Positions 8,157 to 16,134 of a DNA stretch of 64,000 nucleotides are shown in pieces (the first letter of the stretch is position 1; each line of letters begins with the position of its first letter). The notes under the pieces were generated by a model. It ran no database searches. It saw only the letters and a program-made list of their open reading frames with translations, and was not told the origin of the DNA. The stretch spans positions 27,431 to 91,430 of the forward strand of contig NZ_DFUE01000039.1 in NCBI RefSeq assembly GCF_002379585.1, read 5' to 3'. A program made the translations under genes and the position numbers. The stretch comes from Pseudomonas sp. UBA4194. Lineage in GTDB: Bacteria; Pseudomonadota; Gammaproteobacteria; Pseudomonadales; Pseudomonadaceae.

Positions 8157-8885
8157 ATGAGCACAGTGACCGTTGAAGCCCTGACCTACACAGTCGATGG
8201 CAAGGCTTACGAGAGCCGCCTGGTGTACGACACCGGTATTCTCTCGCCGCGTCCCGGCCTGGTGATGGCGCCGAACTGGATGGGTGTCAGCGAAGGCGCC
8301 GAGCGCATCGCCCAGGCGGTGGCCTCCAAGGGCTACGTGGTGCTGCTGGCCGACCTCTACGGTCAGGGCGTGCGTCCTGGCAACAACGATGAGGCCGCTG
8401 CGGCGATGACCCCGCTCAAGGATGATCGCGCCCTGCTGCGCACACTCATGCAGGCGGCCCTGGAACAACTGAAAAGCCAGGACCGCGCGTCAGTCGACAA
8501 GGAACAACTGGCGGCCTTCGGTTTCTGCTTTGGCGGCTGCTGCGCCCTCGAGCTGGCCCGCACCGGCGCGCCACTCAAGGCGGCGGTGTCCTTCCATGGC
8601 ACACTGGATACACCGAACCCCGAGGATGGCAAGAACATCAAGGGCGCGGTACTGGTGCTGCATGGCGACGCCGATCCGCTGGTGCCGAAGGAGCAACTGC
8701 CAGCCTTCGCGGCCGAGATGAATGCTGCAGGTGTTGATTGGCAGCTGACCAGCTACGGTGGCGCGTACCATTCGTTCACCGATACCGAAGCCAACAACCC
8801 CGGTGTGCAGATGTACGACGCCAAGGTCGCAGCGCGGGCTTTCCAGTCGATGCATAACCTGTTGGAAGAAGTGTTCCAGGCCTGA
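8157..8885 (+). CDS. Dienelactone hydrolase family protein
   Basis: A 242-residue alpha/beta hydrolase. The nucleophile elbow is GFCFGG with Cys124, the DLH-type cysteine. The acid is in HGDADPLVP and the histidine in YHSFTD, so the Cys-Asp-His triad of dienelactone hydrolases is complete. The DLH family opens lactones, but chromosomal copies outside catechol clusters usually have unknown substrates, and no aromatic-degradation gene is near. The start at 8157 (MSTVTVEAL) has GGGGA eight bases upstream; ATGs at 8142 and 8148 and the far upstream 8112 are possible but less likely because 8112 is only a few bases past the htpG terminator. Confidence 0.88.
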   Translation: MSTVTVEALTYTVDGKAYESRLVYDTGILSPRPGLVMAPNWMGVSEGAERIAQAVASKGYVVLLADLYGQGVRPGNNDEAAAAMTPLKDDRALLRTLMQAALEQLKSQDRASVDKEQLAAFGFCFGGCCALELARTGAPLKAAVSFHGTLDTPNPEDGKNIKGAVLVLHGDADPLVPKEQLPAFAAEMNAAGVDWQLTSYGGAYHSFTDTEANNPGVQMYDAKVAARAFQSMHNLLEEVFQA

Positions 8886-8908
8886 TCGCCGCGGGCCTCG
8901 TAGAACCT

Positions 8909-8961
8909 ATCGCGGGCAGAGCCCGCTCCCACAGGGTGTGGGAGCGGGTTCTACCCGCGAT
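8909..8961. repeat. Paired inverted REP units (BIME-like)
   Basis: Two 25-base arms, 8909-8933 and 8937-8961, are reverse complements with only two mismatches and a 3-base centre. Each is a full REP core (ATCGCGGGCAGAGCCCGCTC then CCACA). The pair lies between the convergent dienelactone-hydrolase and osmC-like genes and could form a very stable hairpin at the 3' end of either transcript. Confidence 0.85.
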
Positions 8962-8982
8962 GGGGCCCGCATGGCCACTCCA

Positions 8983-9387
8983 TCATTCCGCCAGATAAGT
9001 CTCTATCTCGATCTCTGCCGTGGTCATCAACTTGTGCACCGGGCAGTGATCCGCGACCCGGTCCAGGTCGTGTCGCTGCGCCTCGGTCAGGTTTCCATGC
9101 AGGGTCAGCTTCACATTCAAGCTGTACTTGCCCGTCGGTTCCTGGCTGTTATCCCGTCTGACTTCCACCTCGACGCCGGTCAGCGGAATGTGCTTCTTCT
9201 GCGCGTAGAGCTTGAGCGTCAACGCCTTGCACGCGCCCAGTGCGGCATCGAAGTAGTCGTGGGGGGAGGGCGCCGAGTCCGACCCGCCCAGGGATTCCGG
9301 AAGGTCGGCAACCAGCGTGTGGCGACCATCGAAATCGATGCTGTGACGAAATCCTTCGCTTGATTCGGTTTTGACGGTGATGGTCAT
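8983..9387 (-). CDS. OsmC family protein (peroxiredoxin-like)
   Basis: A 134-residue cytosolic protein of the OsmC/Ohr superfamily. The conserved first cysteine is in ALGACKALTLKLYA and the second in VADHCPVHK, the pair that reduces organic hydroperoxides in this fold. Spacing and the SPHDYFDAALGAC motif put it in the YhfA/OsmC-like branch rather than Ohr. A good ribosome site (AAGGGA) lies eight to nine bases before the ATG. It is monocistronic. Peroxide reduction is inferred from the two cysteines; physiological substrates of this branch are mostly unknown. Confidence 0.88.
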   Translation of the reverse strand: MTITVKTESSEGFRHSIDFDGRHTLVADLPESLGGSDSAPSPHDYFDAALGACKALTLKLYAQKKHIPLTGVEVEVRRDNSQEPTGKYSLNVKLTLHGNLTEAQRHDLDRVADHCPVHKLMTTAEIEIETYLAE

Positions 9388-9499
9388 GGAAATCCCTTCG
9401 CTCGGTAAATGAGTCCTGCCTGGTCAGTAGAGACGCGGCAGCGGGCAGGGGTTCAACCCGTCTGCGATTAAACCGGCAGCTTGGCCGGCGTCACGCATA

Positions 9500-9531
9500 T
9501 AAAAAAACGGCGCCCTGAGGCGCCGTTCCTT
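9500..9531 (-). terminator. Rho-independent terminator of the fabAB operon
   Basis: Read on the minus strand this is AACGGCGCC-TCAG-GGCGCCGTTTTTTT: a perfect GC-rich stem, a 4-base loop and a T-run, shortly past the fabB stop codon. Confidence 0.95.
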
Positions 9532-9549
9532 TGTCGCAAGGGTAGCCCC

Positions 9550-10770
9550 TTACTTGCCCTGCCAGCGCTTGAGCACCAGCGTGGCGTTGGTGCCACCGAA
9601 ACCGAAGCTGTTGCTCATGACCGTGTTCAACTCGACGTTCTCGCGAGTCTTGGTCAGGATCGGCAGGTCGGCAACTGCCGGGTCCAGCTCGTCGATGTTG
9701 GCGGAACCGGCAATGAAGTTGCCTTCCATCATCAGCATGCAGTAGATGGCTTCGTGAACGCCAGCGGCGCCCAGCGAGTGACCGGACAGGCTCTTGGTCG
9801 AGCTGATGGCTGGCGCCTTGTCGGCGAACACTTCGCGCACACCTTTGATTTCCGCGACGTCGCCGACCGGAGTCGAGGTGCCGTGGGTGTTCAGGTAGTC
9901 GATCGGGGTGTCGACAGTGGACAGCGCCTGCTGCATGCAGCGAATGGCGCCTTCGCCGCTCGGCGCGACCATGTCGTAGCCATCGGAGGTTGCACCGTAG
10001 CCGACGATCTCGGCGTAGATCTTGGCGCCACGGGCCAGGGCATGCTCCAGTTCTTCGACCACCACCATGCCGCCACCGCCCGCGATGACGAAGCCATCAC
10101 GGTCGTTGTCGTAGGCGCGCGAAGCTTGTTCCGGCGTGTCGTTTCGCTTGCTGGACAGTGCGCCCATGGCGTCGAACAGGAACGATTGGCTCCAGTGCTC
10201 TTCCTCGCCACCACCGGCGAAGACCACATCCTGCTTGCCCATCTGGATCTGTTCCATGGCCGTACCGATGCAGTGGGCACTGGTGGCGCAGGCAGAAGCG
10301 ATGGAGTAGTTCAGGCCCTTGATCTTGAACGGGGTCGCCAGACAGGCCGATACCGTGCTGCTCATGGTACGGGTTACACGGTAAGGGCCCACGCGCTTGA
10401 CGCCTTTCTCGCGCAGGATGTCCAGGGCTTCCATCTGGTTGAGCGTGGAGGCGCCGCCGGAGCCGGCAATCAGACCGGTGCGAGGGTTGGATACCTGCTC
10501 CTCGGTAAGGCCCGAATCCTTGATGGCGTCCTGCATGGCCAGGTAGGCGTAGGCCGCGGCGTGACCGACGAAGCGATAGACCTTGCGATCGATCAGTTCT
10601 TCCAGGTTGAGGTCGATGGAACCGGAAACCTGGCTACGCAGGCCCATTTCGGCATATTCCGGGTTGAAGCGGATGCCAGGGCGGCTTGCACGCAGGTTTG
10701 CGGAGACGGTGTCTTTGTCATTGCCCAGGCACGAAACGATGCCCAGACCAGTGATAACAACGCGGCGCAT
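9550..10770 (-). CDS. fabB: Beta-ketoacyl-ACP synthase I FabB
   Basis: A 406-residue cytosolic condensing enzyme that elongates acyl-ACPs and is needed for the unsaturated branch of type II fatty acid synthesis. The catalytic cysteine is in SIASACATSAHC (Cys161) and the two catalytic histidines are in LNTHGTSTPVGD and SLSGHSLGAAG. Length and start MRRVVITGLG are standard. It is the second gene of a fabA-fabB operon, 11 bases after fabA, the usual Pseudomonas arrangement, and is closed by a strong terminator. Confidence 0.98.
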   Translation of the reverse strand: MRRVVITGLGIVSCLGNDKDTVSANLRASRPGIRFNPEYAEMGLRSQVSGSIDLNLEELIDRKVYRFVGHAAAYAYLAMQDAIKDSGLTEEQVSNPRTGLIAGSGGASTLNQMEALDILREKGVKRVGPYRVTRTMSSTVSACLATPFKIKGLNYSIASACATSAHCIGTAMEQIQMGKQDVVFAGGGEEEHWSQSFLFDAMGALSSKRNDTPEQASRAYDNDRDGFVIAGGGGMVVVEELEHALARGAKIYAEIVGYGATSDGYDMVAPSGEGAIRCMQQALSTVDTPIDYLNTHGTSTPVGDVAEIKGVREVFADKAPAISSTKSLSGHSLGAAGVHEAIYCMLMMEGNFIAGSANIDELDPAVADLPILTKTRENVELNTVMSNSFGFGGTNATLVLKRWQGK

Positions 10771-10781
10771 GCGGATAACCC

Positions 10782-11297
10782 TTAAAAATTGTCGGTGGAT
10801 GTAAAGACGCCAACCCGAAGGCCGTCGGCGGTGTAGATCTCACGGCCGTCGACGCTGACCGAGCCATCGGCGATGGCCATGTTCAGCTTGCCCTTGAGGA
10901 CGCGCTTGATATGGATGTTGTAGGTGACCTTCTTGGCCGTCGGCAGTACTTGACCGAAGAACTTCACTTCGCCCGAACCCAGGGCGCGGCCGCGGCCCGG
11001 CAGACCTTGCCAGCCCAGGAAGAAGCCTACCAGCTGCCACATGGCATCCAGGCCCAGGCAGCCTGGCATCACCGGGTCGCCTTCGAAATGGCAAGCGAAA
11101 AACCACAGGTCTGGAGTGATATCCAGCTCGGCGACCAATTCACCCTTGCCGTACTTGCCACCTTCAGCGCTGATGTGGGTAATGCGATCCACCATCAGCA
11201 TGTTCGGGGCGGGCAGTTGCGCGTTACCTGGGCCGAACAGCTCACCGCGACTGCAGCGCAGCAGGTCTTCCCGGGTAAAGGCGTTTTGTTTGGTCAT
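10782..11297 (-). CDS. fabA: 3-hydroxydecanoyl-ACP dehydratase/isomerase FabA
   Basis: A 171-residue hotdog-fold enzyme that dehydrates 3-hydroxydecanoyl-ACP and isomerises the trans-2 to the cis-3 product, introducing the double bond of unsaturated fatty acids. The catalytic pair is visible: His70 in FFACHFEGDPVMPG and Asp84 in LGLDAMWQ. It is first in the fabA-fabB operon. A palindrome about 130 bases upstream may be a fatty-acid-sensing operator (separate entry). Confidence 0.98.
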   Translation of the reverse strand: MTKQNAFTREDLLRCSRGELFGPGNAQLPAPNMLMVDRITHISAEGGKYGKGELVAELDITPDLWFFACHFEGDPVMPGCLGLDAMWQLVGFFLGWQGLPGRGRALGSGEVKFFGQVLPTAKKVTYNIHIKRVLKGKLNMAIADGSVSVDGREIYTADGLRVGVFTSTDNF

Positions 11298-11424
11298 GCG
11301 AGCTCCTCAATAGTCCCTGGTGGCAGGGGGCAAACTTCCCGGCCGACCAGAAGGATCAAAGCCTGGGTCGGCAGCCTACACATAGACTATTGCGTTGTAG
11401 TGAAAGTCACAGCACAAAGGACAC

Positions 11425-11442
11425 GATGTACACTTGTGCACT
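11425..11442. promoter_or_regulatory. Possible DesT/FabR-type operator upstream of fabA
   Basis: On the minus strand the sequence AGTGCACAAGTGTACATC is an imperfect 18-base palindrome. It has the AGTG-ACA--TGT-CA layout that I recall for operators of FabR (enterobacteria) and DesT (P. aeruginosa), both TetR-family sensors of the acyl-CoA pool that act on fabA/fabB. Sequence similarity and position, upstream of fabA, are the only support. Confidence 0.4.
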
Positions 11443-11541
11443 GAAATTATAAGGCCAGACAGCAGGCTTTGTCCGAATGGATGTACAAGACTGCCGCATT
11501 TTAGCATTTCTTGCCAGAAACGGCTGCTATTGAGGGGATAT

Positions 11542-11565
11542 CTGGCAGGGATTTGCCCCTGCCAG
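11542..11565 (-). terminator. Hairpin directly after the hybrid kinase stop codon
   Basis: Perfect 9-base arms, CTGGCAGGG and CCCTGCCAG, with a 6-base loop begin at the base next to the kinase stop codon (minus strand). No T-run follows, so it is a weak intrinsic terminator at best. It could instead be an mRNA-end stabiliser or an attenuating structure before fabA. Confidence 0.5.
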
Positions 11566-13449
11566 TCAGCCCATCCAGCGCAGCAGCACCTGTTGCAGCT
11601 CGGCGCGTTTGAACGGCTTGGCTAGGTAATCGTTCATTCCGGCGCTCAGGCAAGCGTCGCGGTCGCCCAACAGGGCGTTGGCAGTCAGTGCGATGATCGG
11701 CAGATCCGCCCGGCCAGGCAGCCGACGGATCTGCCGGGAAGCGTCGTAGCCGTCCAGGACCGGCAACCGACAATCCATGAGCACAGCGCAGTAGAGGGTG
11801 TCGCGGACGCTGGCGACCGCTTCGGCACCGTCGCCCACCACGCTGACGTCGTAGCCCAGGCTGCGCAACATGGCTTCGATGACGGTCTGGTTGACCGGGT
11901 TGTCTTCCACCAGCAGCACCGAGCGCCCCAGCCCCTCCTGACTGCCGGGCTTGCTCAGCGGGGCAGGGCGGGCCAGGCTTTGCTGGCTCAAGGCGAGAGG
12001 CATTTCCAGGGTAAACAGTGAGCCAAGCCCCTCTTCGCTCTGCGCCCGCAAGGTGCCGCCCATGCGTTCGGCCAGCGTGCGTGCGATAGGCAGGCCCAGC
12101 CCGGTGCCGCCGTAGCGGCGGGAGATGGAGCTGTCGGCCTGTTCGAAGGCGACGAACATGCTTTCCAGTCGATCCGGGCCGATGCCGATCCCGCTGTCTT
12201 GCACCGTACAGGTCAGCCAGATCAACTGATGATCGAGCACCTGCCATTGCGCACGAATGTGCACCCCGCCTTCATCGGTGAATTTCAGCGCGTTACCGAT
12301 CAGGTTCACCAGAATCTGCCGGATTCGGGTCGGATCGCCCTCCACCTGCAACTGCTCCAGGCCAGGGGGCATCTCCAGTTCTAGCTTGAGCTGGCGTTGC
12401 CGCGCTGCATGCTGGAAGGCCTGTACGCAACTGCTGATCAGTTCATGCAGGTTGAACGAAATGTGTTCCAGGTCCATCGCCGCGCGTTCGATGCGGGAGA
12501 AGTCGAGGATGTCGTTGATGACCTTGAGCAGGTGTTCGGTGGACTCGGTGGCCAGTGCTGCATACTCGCTCTGCTCTTCGTTCAGCGGCGTGGTTTCCAG
12601 CAACTGCAGCATGCCCAGCACCCCATTCATCGGCGTGCGCAGTTCGTGGCTCATCATGGCCAGAAAATCGGACTTGGCGCTGTTGGCCCGCTCGGCTTCC
12701 TCGCGAGTGCGGATCAGTTGCTGCATGGCCGTCTGCTGTTCGCTGCTGGCTTGCGCCAGGCCGCTGGCCAGATTGTTGATGTGACCGGCCAGGTGGCCCA
12801 GCTCGCTATCGTCGACGATCGGCAGCGGCTTGTTGAACTGCCCTTGCTGGATGGCCTTGACCGCCTGGCTCATCGCGCTGATGGGTTCGGCCAGGCTCTG
12901 GGCCAGCCGACGTGCCAGCAGGTAGGTGAACAACAGGGTGAACAGCGCCAGGATAGCGGCCTTGAGCACGATCTCCTGCTGGCGCTGGTTGAACGCGTCG
13001 TCGGACATGCCCACGACCACGCGGCCCAGGTAGCCGTCGGCCTGGCCCCGCTCATCGCCGCCGACATTGGGCATGGCGCCCTGCATCTTGATCGGCGCCT
13101 GGAACACTTCCACCCGTTGTGAATGGCCATGCGCTTCGCCTGGCTGTTCGACGTGCACCAGAATGCGGTCCGATTCGTCCTGGACTTCCAGGAAGCGCAC
13201 ATGGGGGATTGCAAGGGTTGCCCTGAGAAGGCCGTCGAGTACGTCCTTGTTATCCACGATCACGCCGTACTCGGCCGCCGGGGCGAGTTGATTGGCGATC
13301 AACTGGCCGGTGTGATTGAGTTCCTGGCGCAGGTCCTGCAAACGTACGAAGGTGAAGAAACTGATCAACAGCAGGGTCAGCAGCAGCGCCGGGCCCAGGC
13401 TGATGATCTGGGTCCGCGTATGAATGTCACGGTTCAGGCGCAGATTCAT
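11566..13449 (-). CDS. Membrane hybrid sensor histidine kinase/response regulator (PA1611-like)
   Basis: A 627-residue inner-membrane kinase. Order: TM1 (about 14-34), a periplasmic domain of about 125 residues, TM2 (about 162-180), HAMP, HisKA with SHELRTPMNG (His268), HATPase with N box QILVNLIGNALKF, DSGIGIG and GTGLGLPIA, and a C-terminal receiver with the phospho-acceptor in AVLMDCRLP (Asp559). There is no Hpt domain, so the phosphate must pass to a separate Hpt protein. In P. aeruginosa the kinase encoded at this position, next to fabA and upstream of gpsA (PA1611), works with RetS in the Gac/Rsm network; orthology here rests on synteny and architecture. The start is at MNLRLNRDIH; a longer frame to 13539 is unlikely. 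Confidence 0.9.
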   Translation of the reverse strand: MNLRLNRDIHTRTQIISLGPALLLTLLLISFFTFVRLQDLRQELNHTGQLIANQLAPAAEYGVIVDNKDVLDGLLRATLAIPHVRFLEVQDESDRILVHVEQPGEAHGHSQRVEVFQAPIKMQGAMPNVGGDERGQADGYLGRVVVGMSDDAFNQRQQEIVLKAAILALFTLLFTYLLARRLAQSLAEPISAMSQAVKAIQQGQFNKPLPIVDDSELGHLAGHINNLASGLAQASSEQQTAMQQLIRTREEAERANSAKSDFLAMMSHELRTPMNGVLGMLQLLETTPLNEEQSEYAALATESTEHLLKVINDILDFSRIERAAMDLEHISFNLHELISSCVQAFQHAARQRQLKLELEMPPGLEQLQVEGDPTRIRQILVNLIGNALKFTDEGGVHIRAQWQVLDHQLIWLTCTVQDSGIGIGPDRLESMFVAFEQADSSISRRYGGTGLGLPIARTLAERMGGTLRAQSEEGLGSLFTLEMPLALSQQSLARPAPLSKPGSQEGLGRSVLLVEDNPVNQTVIEAMLRSLGYDVSVVGDGAEAVASVRDTLYCAVLMDCRLPVLDGYDASRQIRRLPGRADLPIIALTANALLGDRDACLSAGMNDYLAKPFKRAELQQVLLRWMG

Positions 13450-13618
13450 CGCAATGCCCCGACCAGCATCGGCGCACGGTACAGTGGGTCTTGAATGTTG
13501 AGCACGACAGGGCCTGAATCGAATTGAACAGTGCTGCATGTTAACCGGTCACAGCGACAATTCCATTCGCAATGTTACAAGGCCATGGTCCGGGGCTGGT
13601 CGCGCTGCGGCGGCTCCG

Positions 13619-13624
13619 TATAAT
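13619..13624 (+). promoter_or_regulatory. Candidate -10 box of the gpsA operon
   Basis: A perfect TATAAT lies 38 bases before the gpsA ATG. The expected -35 position (about 13596-13601, CTGGTC) is poor, so the promoter would depend mainly on the -10 or an activator. It faces away from the divergent hybrid kinase gene. Confidence 0.45.
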
Positions 13625-13661
13625 GCCCGCATCGTCACTGAATTCACTGAACGGATTGGAT

Positions 13662-14687
13662 ATGACTGAACAGCAGCCGGTTGCAGTGCTGGGGGGTGGT
13701 AGTTTCGGCACCGCCGTGGCCAATCTGTTGGCGGAAAACGGCCATCAGGTGCGCCAGTGGATGCGCGATCCTGAACAGGCTCGGGCGATTCGCCTGAACC
13801 GCGAGAACCCACGCTACCTCAAGGGCATCAAGATCCTGCCGGCCGTGGAGCCGGTCACCGACCTGCTGGCGACACTGCAAGGCAGTGCCCTTATTTTCGT
13901 CGCGTTGCCTTCCAGCGCGCTGCGCAGCGTACTGGCACCCCATGCCCAGCTACTGGCCGGCAAGATGCTGGTGAGCCTGACCAAGGGCATCGAGGCGCAG
14001 ACCTTTAAGTTGATGAGCGAGATCCTCGAAGACGTGGCGCCCGCCGCGCGCATCGGTGTGCTGTCCGGGCCCAACCTGGCCCGGGAGATCGCCGAGCACG
14101 CGCTGACCGCGACCGTCGTTGCCAGCGCCGATGAGGCATTGTGCCAACAGGTCCAGACGGCGCTGCACGGTCGCACCTTTCGCGTCTACGCCAGCAGCGA
14201 CCGTTTCGGTGTGGAACTGGGCGGCGCCTTGAAGAACGTCTACGCGATCATTGCCGGCATGGCGGCCGCGTTGGGTATGGGTGAGAACACCAAGAGCATG
14301 TTGATCACTCGGGCGCTGGCGGAGATGACCCGTTTCGCGGTCAGCCAGGGTGCCAACCCGATGACGTTCCTGGGGCTGGCGGGGGTGGGCGACCTGATCG
14401 TCACCTGCTCTTCGCCAAAAAGCCGCAACTACCAAGTGGGCTTCGCCCTGGGCGAAGGGCTAAGCCTGGAAGAGGCCGTGTCACGCCTGGGCGAAGTGGC
14501 CGAGGGCGTCAATACGCTCAAGGTGCTCAAGGTCAAGGCTCAGGAACTGCAGGTCTATATGCCGTTGGTAGCAGGTTTGCACGCCATCCTGTTCGAAGGG
14601 CGTACTCTGAACCAGGTCATCGAGGTGTTGATGCGGGCCGAACCCAAGACCGACGTCGACTTCATTTCCACCAGCGGCTTCAACTGA
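13662..14687 (+). CDS. gpsA: NAD(P)H-dependent glycerol-3-phosphate dehydrogenase
   Basis: A 341-residue cytosolic enzyme that reduces dihydroxyacetone phosphate to sn-glycerol-3-phosphate for phospholipid synthesis. The N-terminal Rossmann motif GGGSFGTAVANLLA, the SLTKGIE loop, GVLSGPNLAREI and the C-terminal catalytic-domain segment ELGGALKNVYAI with the conserved Lys are present. The start MTEQQPVAVLGGG follows a GGATTGGA ribosome site. It heads a tight run of genes (gpsA, DUF4389, sixA, thioesterase), with 10 bases to the next gene. Its place near fabA/fabB groups lipid genes. Confidence 0.97.
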   Translation: MTEQQPVAVLGGGSFGTAVANLLAENGHQVRQWMRDPEQARAIRLNRENPRYLKGIKILPAVEPVTDLLATLQGSALIFVALPSSALRSVLAPHAQLLAGKMLVSLTKGIEAQTFKLMSEILEDVAPAARIGVLSGPNLAREIAEHALTATVVASADEALCQQVQTALHGRTFRVYASSDRFGVELGGALKNVYAIIAGMAAALGMGENTKSMLITRALAEMTRFAVSQGANPMTFLGLAGVGDLIVTCSSPKSRNYQVGFALGEGLSLEEAVSRLGEVAEGVNTLKVLKVKAQELQVYMPLVAGLHAILFEGRTLNQVIEVLMRAEPKTDVDFISTSGFN

Positions 14688-14697
14688 GGAACGCAGC

Positions 14698-15045
14698 ATG
14701 AACGATTTTTCCCGAGACCCCGAGCGTGAGTCTATTCTGTTGCGCGCGCTATGGATGGTGGTGTTCGTATTGGTCTGGCAGGTCGCACAGTTCCTGCTTG
14801 GCGCGCTGGTACTGGCGCAGCTGATCTATCGCCTGATCTACGGCGCCCCGAATGCCAGCCTCATGAACTTCGGTGACAGCCTGAGCCAGTACCTGGCGCA
14901 GATCGGTCGCTTCGGCAGTTTTCACACCGAGCAGAAGCCGTGGCCCTTCGCCGACTGGCCGACCCCGCGTCCGGCCGACGGCGAAGTTGCCCACAGCGTG
15001 CCGCCGGCTGCGCATCCGGTACGCGACGAGGAGCCCAAGCTGTGA
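14698..15045 (+). CDS. DUF4389 domain-containing membrane protein
   Basis: A 115-residue protein with one or two transmembrane segments in residues 14-48 (LWMVVFVLVWQVAQFLLGALV followed by LAQLIYRLIYG) and a soluble Pro-rich tail after residue 80 (WPFADWPTPRPADGE). This matches the DUF4389 family, usually found between gpsA and sixA in Pseudomonas. Function unknown. It overlaps the next gene by four bases (GTGA), so the two are probably translationally coupled. Confidence 0.85.
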   Translation: MNDFSRDPERESILLRALWMVVFVLVWQVAQFLLGALVLAQLIYRLIYGAPNASLMNFGDSLSQYLAQIGRFGSFHTEQKPWPFADWPTPRPADGEVAHSVPPAAHPVRDEEPKL

Positions 15046-15497
15046 AGCTGTGGGTATTGCGCCACGGCGAAGCCGCCAACAAGGCACCCACCGACGACCA
15101 ACGCCCCTTGACCCGAAAGGGTGAAGGCGAAGCACTGACCAGCGCAGCGCATCTGGTTGGACAGCCACTGGACGCTATCCTGGCCAGTCCGTATCTGCGG
15201 GCTCAGCAAACGGCTACGCTGGTTCACGAGGCGCTGCGGTTCTCAGCCGCTGTGCGGACCGTGCCCTGGCTGACCCCCGAAAGCGATCCGCTGGCGGTGG
15301 CTGGCCATCTGGAACGGCTGGGCCTTGAGCATGTGCTGCTGGTGAGTCACCAGCCGCTGGTAGGCAATCTCGTCGGCCTGCTCCAGCACGGTAATCTGAG
15401 CGAGCCGGAGCCGATGAGTACCGCGAGCCTGGCCGAACTGGAAGGTGATTGGCCCCTGGCGGGGCTGATGAAACTCAAGGCTGTCCGTCACCCCTGA
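15042..15497 (+). CDS. sixA: Phosphohistidine phosphatase SixA
   Basis: A 151-residue histidine-phosphatase-fold protein with the RHG motif at residues 7-9 (LWVLRHGEA) and the second catalytic His in VLLVSHQPLVGNL. SixA removes phosphate from phosphohistidine proteins: Hpt domains or, as shown in E. coli, the nitrogen PTS protein. Start is GTG at 15042, overlapping the stop of the DUF4389 gene; no better start exists between that stop and the RHG motif. It is the third gene of the gpsA run. Confidence 0.92.
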   Translation: MKLWVLRHGEAANKAPTDDQRPLTRKGEGEALTSAAHLVGQPLDAILASPYLRAQQTATLVHEALRFSAAVRTVPWLTPESDPLAVAGHLERLGLEHVLLVSHQPLVGNLVGLLQHGNLSEPEPMSTASLAELEGDWPLAGLMKLKAVRHP

Positions 15498-15535
15498 CAC
15501 CGACGTGCAGGGGCTTGGTCCAAAAGGGGATACAC

Positions 15536-15979
15536 ATGAGCCTGTGGCGCACCGAACCCGATGTCGAACGTCTCAACGCCGCGCAGAAGAACACCGTTGG
15601 TGAGCTTCTGGACATCCGCTTCGAAAGCTTCGACGATCAATCGCTGACCGCCAGCATGGTGGTCGATTCACGTACTCATCAACCATTCGGCCTGCTGCAC
15701 GGCGGCGCCTCGGTGGTACTGGCCGAGAGTCTGGGCTCGATGGCCAGCTTTCTGTGCATCGATACGCAGAAATTCTATTGTGTAGGCATCGAGGTCAACG
15801 CCAACCATCTGCGCGGCGTGCGCAGCGGTCGAGTGACCGGTGTGGTTCGCCCGGTTCACATCGGCCGCACCACCCACGTATGGGACATCCGCCTGCACGA
15901 CGAGAACGGCAAGCCCAGCTGCATCTCTCGGCTGACCGTGGCAGTGGTGCCCTTGGGCGAGACACCACCGGCCAGGTGA
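15536..15979 (+). CDS. Hotdog-fold thioesterase (PaaI/YdiI type)
   Basis: A 147-residue hotdog-fold protein with the active-site motif HGGASVVLAES (His55, Gly56, Gly57, Glu64), as in the EntH/YdiI/PaaI acyl-CoA thioesterases. It hydrolyses aromatic or medium-chain acyl thioesters in other bacteria; the substrate here is not known. ATG at 15536 follows AAAAGGGG. It lies 38 bases after sixA and probably ends this operon. Confidence 0.92.
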   Translation: MSLWRTEPDVERLNAAQKNTVGELLDIRFESFDDQSLTASMVVDSRTHQPFGLLHGGASVVLAESLGSMASFLCIDTQKFYCVGIEVNANHLRGVRSGRVTGVVRPVHIGRTTHVWDIRLHDENGKPSCISRLTVAVVPLGETPPAR

Positions 15980-16072
15980 CGTGTGTCCTGAATACCCCAG
16001 CCAATGGCGTATGCGCGCGTTGTCCCGGCCTGTCAGGCTGGTCACAATCGCCAACACGCCACCGAACGGCCG

Positions 16073-16134
16073 CCCTCTCCCGAGAGGGAGCGCTGGGGTG
16101 AGGGGACCCTCCACCACCAATCCCGGACCCATCC
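16073..16134 (+). repeat. CCCTCTCCC/GGGGTGAGGGGA repeat element ending at a start codon
   Basis: The element begins with CCCTCTCCC-GA-GAGGGAG (near-palindromic), continues CGCTGGGGTGAGGGGACC and ends with a TCCACC-ACCAATCCC-type tail. A second, longer copy lies at 34402-34500 and shares the GGGGTGAGGGGACC core plus a tail of similar spacing. It is not a REP unit. Its last base is the base before the ATG of the following hydrolase gene, so it supplies that gene's whole translation-initiation region. Confidence 0.7.
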
